From Flavobacteriaceae bacterium YJPT1-3 (GTDB lineage: Bacteria; Bacteroidota; Bacteroidia; Flavobacteriales; Flavobacteriaceae), in contig CP123444.1 of NCBI GenBank assembly GCA_029866965.1, positions 723,501 to 787,500 of the forward strand: DNA of 64,000 nucleotides, given 5' to 3'. Every line of letters starts with the position of its first letter. Within the stretch, counting starts at the first letter, position 1. The position numbers and the translations under genes were made by a program. Below, in pieces: positions 26,588-33,640 of the stretch. Under the pieces are notes generated by a model. That model did not search any database. It saw only the letters and a list, made by a program, of their open reading frames with translations, and was not told the DNA's origin.

Positions 26588-28018
26588 TTAATAAATAAGC
26601 AAATTCATGGCTTCCACCTCTAAGGTCGTGCTGGCATTGGCACTCTGAGCCCATATTTCAATATAGTCCCCTTCGTCCAATTGGACAGTTCCGGTAAAGG
26701 CTAAGGATCGAATATCAGAATTACCTACGACGTTAGTTGGAATTCCTGTAGAGGGTAAAATGACCCCATTCTTCGCCACATAAAACGTAAACACCTTCTT
26801 GTTGTCCGCATCTACGGTACAACTCGCCGAGATAAAGAAGCGTCTTGATTTTGATCCCTCGTAAACAATTCGATTATTAGCGCTATTGGTGTCTGTTCTA
26901 AAATTAGCCACGGAGGTGGTGGTGCCGGAAACCTTTTTAGTTTCACCCGCTGAAGAGAAGGTAGTTGGCGATGAGGTGGAAATATAAATATTGCCGAATG
27001 CTGACTGGTCTGATTCTACAATCAAACCGTCTGTGTCTACGTTCCAGGAGCTACTAAAATTGTACCCGTTATAAATCTCCCCTGCGGTGTATGGATTGAC
27101 GCCCAGACCACCCGGGAGAATATTGAAGCCCACATTGCTAATGTTGGCATGACTCCCGATGGTCGGGTTAGCACTGACATCAATGCCAACCTCTCCACTA
27201 TTCACTCCCACGTATCCGGTAGACAACTCAAAAGTCTCAAAAGTTCCGGCCAAATCAAGATAGGTTCCTGTATTTGAATTCTGCCACAATTGACTGGTAA
27301 AAATAACGGTGATGATATTATTGAGCGCAATTCCGTCTGAATTGTTCAGATAACTGATCGTATCCATGAATACCAGACTCATGGAAGTAAATGAGCCCAC
27401 TGCTGAGGCCCCTGACAAAAACGTATCGGTAAGTATGAAATTATCTGTTGGCCCTTGAGATCCACTGACATTAAAAATGGTTTGACCATTTCCGACCAGC
27501 GTGGTGCGAATAATAGTTCCTCCTTTGCCTTGAAAGAGCGTGGAGCCGGAGTTATTTACGATAATATCTTCCTGGGCATCCCTGCCTTCTATTTTAGCAC
27601 CATTAAGATCGATGTAATTACTCACTGTTACCAGACCATTAATTTCATAGAGGGTGGCTTCGTCTAAAGTAATCTTACCCCCTACAGGGGCCGGAAAATC
27701 AGCTTCACTTTGAACCAAAACATAGTTGGAGCGTCTGGCCCCTGCGCTCATGGCGTTCCAACTGGACCCACTGTAGGCATAATGCACTCCCTCATCACTG
27801 TCATAAACGACTAAACCAGGGGCGGGACTGACTATGGCATTCCTTTGCGCAGTGGTCATTCTGGGAGGAAGAAGACCTTGAGAAGTGGAATTGATATCCA
27901 GGATAGCACTTGCTTCTGGGGTCGTGGTACCAATGCCTACCTGTGCTGAGGCGAAGGATAAATAAAGAAGTGTAACTAAAAAGAAAACAGACTTCAGATG
28001 TAGTGTCAAGTGTTTCAT
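26588..28018 (-). CDS. Secreted protein with AQVGIGTTTP N-terminus and beta-helix-like body
   Basis: A 476-residue secreted protein. A signal peptide (about 1-25) is followed directly by AQVGIGTTTPEASAILDI and GLLPPRMTTAQRNAI, an N-terminal module frequent in Bacteroidota surface proteins. The middle (about 110-330) is rich in Asn, Gly, Ser and Thr with short regularly spaced hydrophobic runs, such as NYIDLNGAKIEG and GGTIIRTTLVGNG, suggesting a right-handed beta-helix. The C-terminal part (about 345-476) looks like a jelly-roll domain ending LDEGDYIEIWAQSANAS. The exact function is unknown; a surface adhesin, glycan-binding or fibre-like protein is possible. A gene with a similar N-terminus starts at 62781. 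Confidence 0.8.
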   Translation of the reverse strand: MKHLTLHLKSVFFLVTLLYLSFASAQVGIGTTTPEASAILDINSTSQGLLPPRMTTAQRNAIVSPAPGLVVYDSDEGVHYAYSGSSWNAMSAGARRSNYVLVQSEADFPAPVGGKITLDEATLYEINGLVTVSNYIDLNGAKIEGRDAQEDIIVNNSGSTLFQGKGGTIIRTTLVGNGQTIFNVSGSQGPTDNFILTDTFLSGASAVGSFTSMSLVFMDTISYLNNSDGIALNNIITVIFTSQLWQNSNTGTYLDLAGTFETFELSTGYVGVNSGEVGIDVSANPTIGSHANISNVGFNILPGGLGVNPYTAGEIYNGYNFSSSWNVDTDGLIVESDQSAFGNIYISTSSPTTFSSAGETKKVSGTTTSVANFRTDTNSANNRIVYEGSKSRRFFISASCTVDADNKKVFTFYVAKNGVILPSTGIPTNVVGNSDIRSLAFTGTVQLDEGDYIEIWAQSANASTTLEVEAMNLLIY

Positions 28019-28056
28019 CAGCGATGGGGGATTAGCCGAGATGAGTTCTCTAAGAC

Positions 28057-28064
28057 CAAATTTA
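28057..28064 (-). promoter_or_regulatory. Promoter box of the VGIGTTTP gene
   Basis: Minus-strand TAAATTTG matches TAnnTTTG, 38 bases before the ATG at 28018. No TTTG is seen at the -33 distance. Confidence 0.45.
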
Positions 28065-28199
28065 ACTTGCTGATCGGAAGCGGTATAATAAAATCGACAA
28101 GGGACTCGTTAGAATATCACTTTAACATATTTTTAAGAGTATTCGTACAGGATTACAACGTACTAATTAACATTTTCTTAATAAAATGTGATCGATAGA

Positions 28200-29420
28200 T
28201 TACGCTTTACCGCTTTTTTTAAGTCTTATGACGGATATTTCCGGCCAGATGCCTACTCTTCCCGGATAGCCCAGGAAACCCAATCCGCGATTGACATTGA
28301 TAAATTGTTCTGAATCACTGTAAATACCGGCCCAATGCTCATACCGGTACTGCACCGGGCTCCACTTGATCCATCCGGGAATTTCGATACCGAATTGCAT
28401 GCCATGGGTGTGACCACTCAGGGTTAGATGCACTTTTTTGGGATGAGACTGTACTTTTTCCTTCCAGTGACTGGGGTCGTGACTCAATAAAATAGTGAAA
28501 TCATCGGGGTGCAGTGGCTCCACCGCACGATCCAGATCCCCCTTTTTTTTGAAGCCCCCGGCTCCCCAATTCTCTACACCCACTAAAGCCAATCGGTCTC
28601 CTTGCCGCTCGATGTAGCGATGTTCATTGAGCAGCAGGTCCCAGCCCATCTCCCGTTGTAGGCTCTTAAGATCTTCAAGATTGCGCTCTTTGGCCTGCTG
28701 TGATTCCCAGCTCACATAATCTCCGTAATCGTGATTTCCCAATACAGAGTACACCCCGTCGCTGGCAGTGAGTTGACCAAACAATTCCTTCCAGGGATTC
28801 ATTTCTTCGGCCTTATTGTTGACCAGATCACCGGTAAATAATATGGCATCACTGCCCTGCTCGTTAATCAGATTGACGGCATATTCAATTTCCTTGAAAT
28901 TATCAAAACTCCCGCTGTGGATATCACTGATTTGTGTGATCTGATATCCATCGAAGGCATCCGGTAGATCGGGAAAGGTGAGTTCGTATTCCAATACCCG
29001 AAAATTGTATTTACCACGGTACATCCCGTAAAGCAGGGAGGCAAATGGAATGGCTGCGACCGTTAGGGCCAATGTACTCACAAATTTACGACGGGAAGGC
29101 AGGGTAAGTCGGTCTTCACCGCCAACGAAGCGTTCATAAACACTGACGATACCTCTCAGCACATCTTCACCAAACATAAAGATCACGATCAACAGTTTCG
29201 GCACAACCAGCGCCAAGAGCAAGCCAAAGGCATAGCTTCGGGCACTGGATAAGCGCACTTCCGAAGGGGTAAGCGTCTGATAAAACACATTTCCAAGAAC
29301 CAGGAGAGAAAGAGCCAGATAGGCATAGTGAATCCATTTATTATCAGTGACCGTCTTGAGAGCCTGAAATGCATAAATATCGATCAGAATGTAAAAGACC
29401 AGAGGAAGGATCCAGCGCAT
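28200..29420 (-). CDS. Membrane-anchored metallophosphoesterase (YkuE-like)
   Basis: A 406-residue protein with four hydrophobic segments in the first 130 residues and a calcineurin-like phosphoesterase domain after about 145. The metal-binding motifs are in order: QISDIHSG, LFTGDLVNN, LGNHDYGDY, LSHDP and LSGHTHGMQFG. These ligate two metal ions for phosphoester hydrolysis. The natural substrate is unknown; the domain would face the outside or inside depending on topology, which cannot be settled from sequence. It is transcribed divergently from the Tat-exported hydrolase, with a palindrome copy in the shared intergenic region. Confidence 0.92.
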   Translation of the reverse strand: MRWILPLVFYILIDIYAFQALKTVTDNKWIHYAYLALSLLVLGNVFYQTLTPSEVRLSSARSYAFGLLLALVVPKLLIVIFMFGEDVLRGIVSVYERFVGGEDRLTLPSRRKFVSTLALTVAAIPFASLLYGMYRGKYNFRVLEYELTFPDLPDAFDGYQITQISDIHSGSFDNFKEIEYAVNLINEQGSDAILFTGDLVNNKAEEMNPWKELFGQLTASDGVYSVLGNHDYGDYVSWESQQAKERNLEDLKSLQREMGWDLLLNEHRYIERQGDRLALVGVENWGAGGFKKKGDLDRAVEPLHPDDFTILLSHDPSHWKEKVQSHPKKVHLTLSGHTHGMQFGIEIPGWIKWSPVQYRYEHWAGIYSDSEQFINVNRGLGFLGYPGRVGIWPEISVIRLKKSGKA

Positions 29421-29447
29421 TTTTTTGTTTTAAAAGTACATGATTTC

Positions 29448-29461
29448 GCTTTCGCGAAAGC
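29448..29461. repeat. Intergenic copy of palindrome GCTTTCGCGAAAGC
   Basis: An exact copy in the 90-base region between the divergent metallophosphoesterase and asparaginase-type genes, 27 bases upstream of the former. Confidence 0.85.
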
Positions 29462-29510
29462 ACACTTCCAGGCGTTTAACGTTACCCTAACTTTTACCTA
29501 TCTTCGTTAA

Positions 29511-30497
29511 ATGAAACGCAGAAAATTCATTCAGCAAACCGCCCTTGGTGCAGCGGCGGTGACCTCCGGAGCAAATCTGCTGAGCTGTACTTCCAATCAA
29601 AAACAAACCGTTATGAATTCATCCAATACTCCTATTGCCATTTGTACCTGGGCTTTTCGTCAGGCAAATGCCACTGCCGGACAGCAATTGCTCGCCGGTA
29701 AAAGCGCCTTAGACAGCGCCATCGAAGGTGTAGCTGTAGAAGAACGCAATCTCAAAAACACCACTGTGGGTAAAGGAGGAGCCCCTGACCGCGAAGGACA
29801 CGTCACTCTGGACGCCTGCGTCATGGCGCCTGATGGGAATTGCGGCGCTGTCGTTTTTGTGGAGGGCTATACGGCTGTGGCCGCACTGGCTCGTGATGTA
29901 ATGCTGAAGACCCCTCATGTGATGCTCGCCGGAGATGGGGCAGAAGCTTTCGCGAAAGCACAGGGATACACCCAAGAAGATCAGTTGACCCCGGAATCTG
30001 AGGCCGCCTGGAAAGAATGGCTAAAAACAGAAAACTATCAACCCATCATCAATATTGAAAACCACGACACCATTGGTATGCTCTGTTTAGATCAGGACGG
30101 AGACCTGGCCGGGGCTTGCACCACCAGCGGACTGTCCTATAAAATGCGCGGCCGGGTGGGTGACTCCCCCATCATTGGATCAGGACTTTTTGTGGATAAC
30201 GAAGTGGGTGCAGCCGTGGGAACAGGAATGGGCGAAGAGATCATGAAAACGGTAGGCAGCTTTTTAATTGTAGAGTTAATCCGCAATGGAATGAGTCCGC
30301 AAGCTGCCTGCGAAGAGGCCGTGCGAAGAACCGTCAAAAGAAATCCGGCTTCGGACTATCAGGTGGCCTATATCGCGATCAATAAGCAGGGAGAAACGGG
30401 TGGTTTTTGCATACACGAAGGATTTAATTTCATGAAATTTTCCAATGGGGATAATAAAACCGTAAAAGCACCGTTTTTAAGGAAGAAAGAGCAATAA
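29511..30497 (+). CDS. Tat-exported N4-(beta-N-acetylglucosaminyl)-L-asparaginase-type hydrolase
   Basis: A 328-residue Ntn-hydrolase of the aspartylglucosaminidase/isoaspartyl peptidase family. It is made as a proenzyme that cleaves itself before the catalytic threonine, here Thr 187 in NHDTIGM. Known members remove the GlcNAc-asparagine bond of glycopeptides or hydrolyse beta-aspartyl peptides. Supporting segments are GNVTLDACVM-like DREGHVTLDACVM, ACTTSGLSYKMRGRVGDSPIIG and GTGMGEE. The N-terminus has a twin-arginine signal (KRRKFIQQ) and a possible lipobox LLSC, so it is exported, probably as a lipoprotein. An exact palindrome copy at 29946-29959 encodes AFAKA just before the cleavage region. 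Confidence 0.93.
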   Translation: MKRRKFIQQTALGAAAVTSGANLLSCTSNQKQTVMNSSNTPIAICTWAFRQANATAGQQLLAGKSALDSAIEGVAVEERNLKNTTVGKGGAPDREGHVTLDACVMAPDGNCGAVVFVEGYTAVAALARDVMLKTPHVMLAGDGAEAFAKAQGYTQEDQLTPESEAAWKEWLKTENYQPIINIENHDTIGMLCLDQDGDLAGACTTSGLSYKMRGRVGDSPIIGSGLFVDNEVGAAVGTGMGEEIMKTVGSFLIVELIRNGMSPQAACEEAVRRTVKRNPASDYQVAYIAINKQGETGGFCIHEGFNFMKFSNGDNKTVKAPFLRKKEQ

Positions 30498-30570
30498 AAT
30501 TGGGATTAGCCACCGACTTGTACTTGTTAAAATTTTGTGTATTTAGTCGATTTTGTAACGAAAATTATTG

Positions 30571-30578
30571 TATCTTTG
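30571..30578 (+). promoter_or_regulatory. Promoter box of a possible small RNA unit
   Basis: TATCTTTG matches TAnnTTTG. A TTTG lies 15 bases upstream (30552-30555), shorter than the usual spacing. A terminator follows only about 60 bases downstream and no gene lies between. Confidence 0.45.
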
Positions 30579-30581
30579 TAT

Positions 30582-30672
30582 TTGAAAAACATTAAGATTG
30601 TTGTAATTGACTTGTAATAATCAATTATGATTTGGGGTGAAAACCGACTCGTCTGAGTCGGTTTTCTTTTTG
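30582..30672 (+). ncRNA. Candidate small RNA of about 90 bases
   Basis: A stretch between a promoter-like box (30571-30578) and a strong intrinsic terminator (30640-30672), with no credible reading frame. The final hairpin has an 11-bp perfect stem and is enclosed by an outer inverted pair, GATTTGGGG (from about 30628) and CCCCAAATC (from 30673). The outer right arm is also the start of the first tandem repeat. No known RNA family was recognised. It could instead be an unrelated promoter and terminator. Confidence 0.35.
30640..30671 (+). terminator. Strong intrinsic terminator
   Basis: A perfect 11-bp stem AAAACCGACTC (30640-30650) with GAGTCGGTTTT (30655-30665), tetraloop GTCT, then CTTTTT. 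It lies 143 bases after the asparaginase-type gene, so it may end that transcript or the candidate small RNA. Confidence 0.85.
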
Positions 30673-31230
30673 CCCCAAATCGAACGGGGTTTGGCGAGCG
30701 GTACAAGCGCAGCTTGTAAGCCATGAAGAGGCTAGCTGCGAAGCAGCGTAGCGCGAGGCGGCAAGCTTAGACTCGTCTTCCTATAACTCTCTCTATCCTT
30801 TGCCCCAAATCGAACGGGGTTTGGCGAGCGGTGCAAGCGCAGCTTGTAAGCCATGAAAAGGCTAGCTGCAAAGCAGCGTAACGCGAGGCGGCAAGCGTAG
30901 ACTCGTCTTCCTTTAGTTCTCTCTCTATCTTTTTGCCCCAAATCGAACGGGGTTTGGCGAGCGGTGCAAGCGCAGCTTGTAAGCCATGAAAAGGCTAGCT
31001 GCGAAGCAGCGTAACGCGAGGTGGCAAGCGTAGACTCGTCTTCCTATAATTCTCTCCCCATCTTTTTGCCCCAAATCGAACGGGGTTTGGCGAGCGGTGC
31101 AAGCGCAGCTTGTAAGCCATGAAAAGGCTAGCTGCGAAGCAGCGTAACGCGAGGTGGCAAGCGTAGACTCGTCTTCCTATAATTCTCTCCCCATCTTTTT
31201 ACCCCAAATCTTCCGGGGTCGCGAGCAGCG
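30671..31230. repeat. Tandem array, 4 copies of a 130-133 bp unit plus a partial fifth
   Basis: Units start at 30671, 30801, 30934, 31067 and (partial, diverging) 31200, so the period is 130 then 133 bases. Each begins TGCCCCAAATCGAACGGGG and contains TTTGGCGAGCGG, GCAAGCGCAGCTTGTAAGCC, a GCTAGCTGCRAAGCAGC inverted segment and GTAGACTCGTCTTCCT. Units three and four are almost identical. Minus-strand open frames across the array, such as the one near 30732-30941, simply translate the repeat. No gene is seen between 30498 and 31349 apart from the candidate RNA. Confidence 0.92.
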
Positions 31231-31349
31231 ATTAGCGAAGGCCTTATTCAACCGGAGATCACTTCGCTTCCTATGCTATACCACAGCACACTATGTCTTT
31301 TGGTTTACTCTTGTGGAATTCGATATCTTTAAAAGATAAAACCATCACT

Positions 31350-33548
31350 ATGTTTCGCAATTACCTCTCCCTGCTTTTAGCACTCAGTCTGACCTCCCTT
31401 TTCGCCCAACAGAAATTAACCGGTTTCACTCCAAAAAACGCGCCCGCTCAGCTGGCACTGGAACAGGATTATGCCTCTAGCCTGGAAACGGATAACCTGG
31501 ATGAATGGATGCAATATATGGCGGCACAACCGCATTGGGTAGGAACTGCCTACGGCGAGGAACTTGCTCAATGGATGAAAAAACAATTTCAATCCTGGGG
31601 CTATGAGGCCCGAATTGATACCTATCAGGTACTCTTTCCCTATCCGAAGGTTCGCGAACTCACCCTTACCGCCCCTTCAACCTACAAGGCCAAGCTTACG
31701 GCGGTTCCGGTAGAAGGAGATGAATTTACAGCCCAGGGAGATGCCTTGCTGCCCAGCTATAATGCCTTCTCTACTGATGGTGATGTGGAAGCGGAACTCG
31801 TGTTTGTCAACTATGGGGTTCCTAAAGACTATGAGGAATTAGAAAAATTGGGAATTGATGTCAAGGGTAAGATCGTCATCGCCAAGTACTATGGCTCCTG
31901 GCGTGGGATCAAACCTAAATTAGCTGCAGAGAAAGGCGCAATAGGCTGCATCATCTATTCGGATCCTAAAGATGACGGCTATGTAGCCGGAGATGTATAC
32001 CCAAAAGGGGCCTACAAAAACAAAACCGGAGTCCAGCGGGGCTCGGTCATGGATATGCCACTCTACCCGGGAGATGTCCTTACACCGGGGTATGGAGCCA
32101 CCAAAGAGGCAAAACGACTGGATCGTTCAGAAGCCCCTACCATCACCAAGATTCCCGTACTTCCTATTTCCTACGAAGATGCCCAACCCTTGTTGGCCGC
32201 CTTGGAAGGACCGGTAGCGCCTGATTCCTGGAAAGGAGGACTTCCCATTACCTATCATATCGGTCCCGGACCGGCACGGGTCCATTTAAAACTGGAATTC
32301 GACTGGCAGTTAAAACCGGCGCATAATGTGATTGCAACCCTGAAAGGCAGCCAGTACCCCAATCAGTGGGTGATGCGCGGAAATCACCACGATGCCTGGG
32401 TACACGGCGCTAATGACCCTATCAGTGGTATGGTCGCACTGCTGGAAGAAGCACGCGCCATTGGAACTCTTGCCAAAAAAGGTAAAAAGCCAAAGCGCAC
32501 CTTAGTGTATTGCGCCTGGGATGCTGAAGAGCCCGGACTCATTGGCTCGACGGAATGGGTGGAAGACCACAAACAAGAATTACAGCAAAAAGCGGTAATT
32601 TATGTAAATACGGACGGGAATGGGCGCGGCTTTCTAAGAGCAGGCGGCTCTCACAGTCTGGAGCAATTGGTCACGGAAGTGGCAGAAGTGACCACAGACC
32701 CTCAAACGGAGGTATCGGTCAAAGAGCGGCACATTGCCAGAAAACTGATCGCCGGGGGTGAAGATAGTTTTAACCTGAGTGCTTTGGGCTCGGGGTCTGA
32801 TTATACGCCTTTTATTCAACACGCCGGGATTGCTGCCTTAAATCTGAGTTTTGGAGGCGAAAACGGCGGAGGAGAATACCACACCATTTACGACACCTAT
32901 CCGCATTACACCCGCTTTAAGGACCCTGGTTTTCACTACGGAGTGGCCCTGGCTGAAGTGGCGGGTAGAATTACTTTGCGCATGGCCAATGCTGATGTGC
33001 TCCCCTTTGAATTTACATCCTGGCATACGACCGTTAAGGGATACTTAAGCGAGATCATGAAAGAGACCGAATCCATGCGCGACGCGGTGAACAAACACAA
33101 CAAATTGGTCGAAAAGAATGCCTACCTGCTCGCAGCTGATCCCAAGGAAGCTTTCGCGAAACCAGAATCCAAAGAACGTATTCCGTACATCGACTTCTCT
33201 CCGATACAAAACCAGCTCGAAAAGCTGGAGGCCAGTATTGCCGCCTTTTCTACAATGCAAGCCAGTGAGCTCACGGTAGCCCAACAAAATAAGCTGAATG
33301 AACTGCTCATGGATGCAGAACAGCAACTGACCTCAAAAGAGGGTCTTCCGCGCAGATCCTGGTACAAGCATCAGATTTATGCTCCCGGTTTCTACACCGG
33401 ATATGGCGTGAAGACCTTGCCCGGAGTGCGAGAAGCGATCGAACAAAAGAACTGGCAGGAGGCGCAACAACAGATTGAAAAATTAGCGGAAACCTTAAAT
33501 CAGTTCCATGCGCACCTTCAAAAAATGAATGCGATCGCCAAGCCGTAG
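31350..33548 (+). CDS. Secreted M28 family zinc carboxypeptidase (glutamate carboxypeptidase II-like)
   Basis: A 732-residue exported metallopeptidase. The ATG at 31350 is chosen over 31293 because it begins a typical signal peptide (MFRNYLSLLLALSLTSLFAQ). A PA domain spans about 120-260 (VKGKIVIAKYYGSWRG, AIGCIIYSDP). The M28 catalytic domain has zinc ligands in GNHHDAW, NDPISG and WDAEEPGLIGSTEW. A C-terminal helical domain (about 590-730) matches the transferrin-receptor-like dimerisation domain. Homologues cleave C-terminal residues from small peptides. A one-mismatch palindrome copy (33150-33163) encodes AFAKP in the C-terminal domain. The stop codon lies inside the terminator hairpin. 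Confidence 0.93.
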   Translation: MFRNYLSLLLALSLTSLFAQQKLTGFTPKNAPAQLALEQDYASSLETDNLDEWMQYMAAQPHWVGTAYGEELAQWMKKQFQSWGYEARIDTYQVLFPYPKVRELTLTAPSTYKAKLTAVPVEGDEFTAQGDALLPSYNAFSTDGDVEAELVFVNYGVPKDYEELEKLGIDVKGKIVIAKYYGSWRGIKPKLAAEKGAIGCIIYSDPKDDGYVAGDVYPKGAYKNKTGVQRGSVMDMPLYPGDVLTPGYGATKEAKRLDRSEAPTITKIPVLPISYEDAQPLLAALEGPVAPDSWKGGLPITYHIGPGPARVHLKLEFDWQLKPAHNVIATLKGSQYPNQWVMRGNHHDAWVHGANDPISGMVALLEEARAIGTLAKKGKKPKRTLVYCAWDAEEPGLIGSTEWVEDHKQELQQKAVIYVNTDGNGRGFLRAGGSHSLEQLVTEVAEVTTDPQTEVSVKERHIARKLIAGGEDSFNLSALGSGSDYTPFIQHAGIAALNLSFGGENGGGEYHTIYDTYPHYTRFKDPGFHYGVALAEVAGRITLRMANADVLPFEFTSWHTTVKGYLSEIMKETESMRDAVNKHNKLVEKNAYLLAADPKEAFAKPESKERIPYIDFSPIQNQLEKLEASIAAFSTMQASELTVAQQNKLNELLMDAEQQLTSKEGLPRRSWYKHQIYAPGFYTGYGVKTLPGVREAIEQKNWQEAQQQIEKLAETLNQFHAHLQKMNAIAKP

Positions 33549-33563
33549 GCGATCTCCTTTTTT
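33533..33563 (+). terminator. Terminator overlapping the stop codon of the M28 peptidase
   Basis: A 7-bp stem GATCGCC (33533-33539) with GGCGATC (33548-33554), then CTCCTTTTTT. The stop codon at 33546-33548 lies in the loop and stem, so translation to the end could disrupt the hairpin. Confidence 0.7.
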
Positions 33564-33597
33564 ATCAACACCCCCATCTAAACTCTCTGGGTCTTTA

Positions 33598-33605
33598 TAC
33601 CTTTG
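33598..33605 (+). promoter_or_regulatory. Promoter box of polA
   Basis: TACCTTTG matches TAnnTTTG and lies 35 bases before the polA ATG. Confidence 0.5.
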
Positions 33606-33640
33606 AGTCTACTTACTAACGTTTTAAGAACACACCCTTC

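Noticed and set aside
30527-30941. Minus-strand open frames (MAYKLRLYRSPNPVRFG type) in the tandem array
   Set aside because: They repeat with the array and change frame between units; no family resemblance and no promoter. They are translations of the repeat.
30671-31230. CRISPR array
   Set aside because: Units are contiguous with no unique spacers, are 130-133 bp long, and no cas gene is present.
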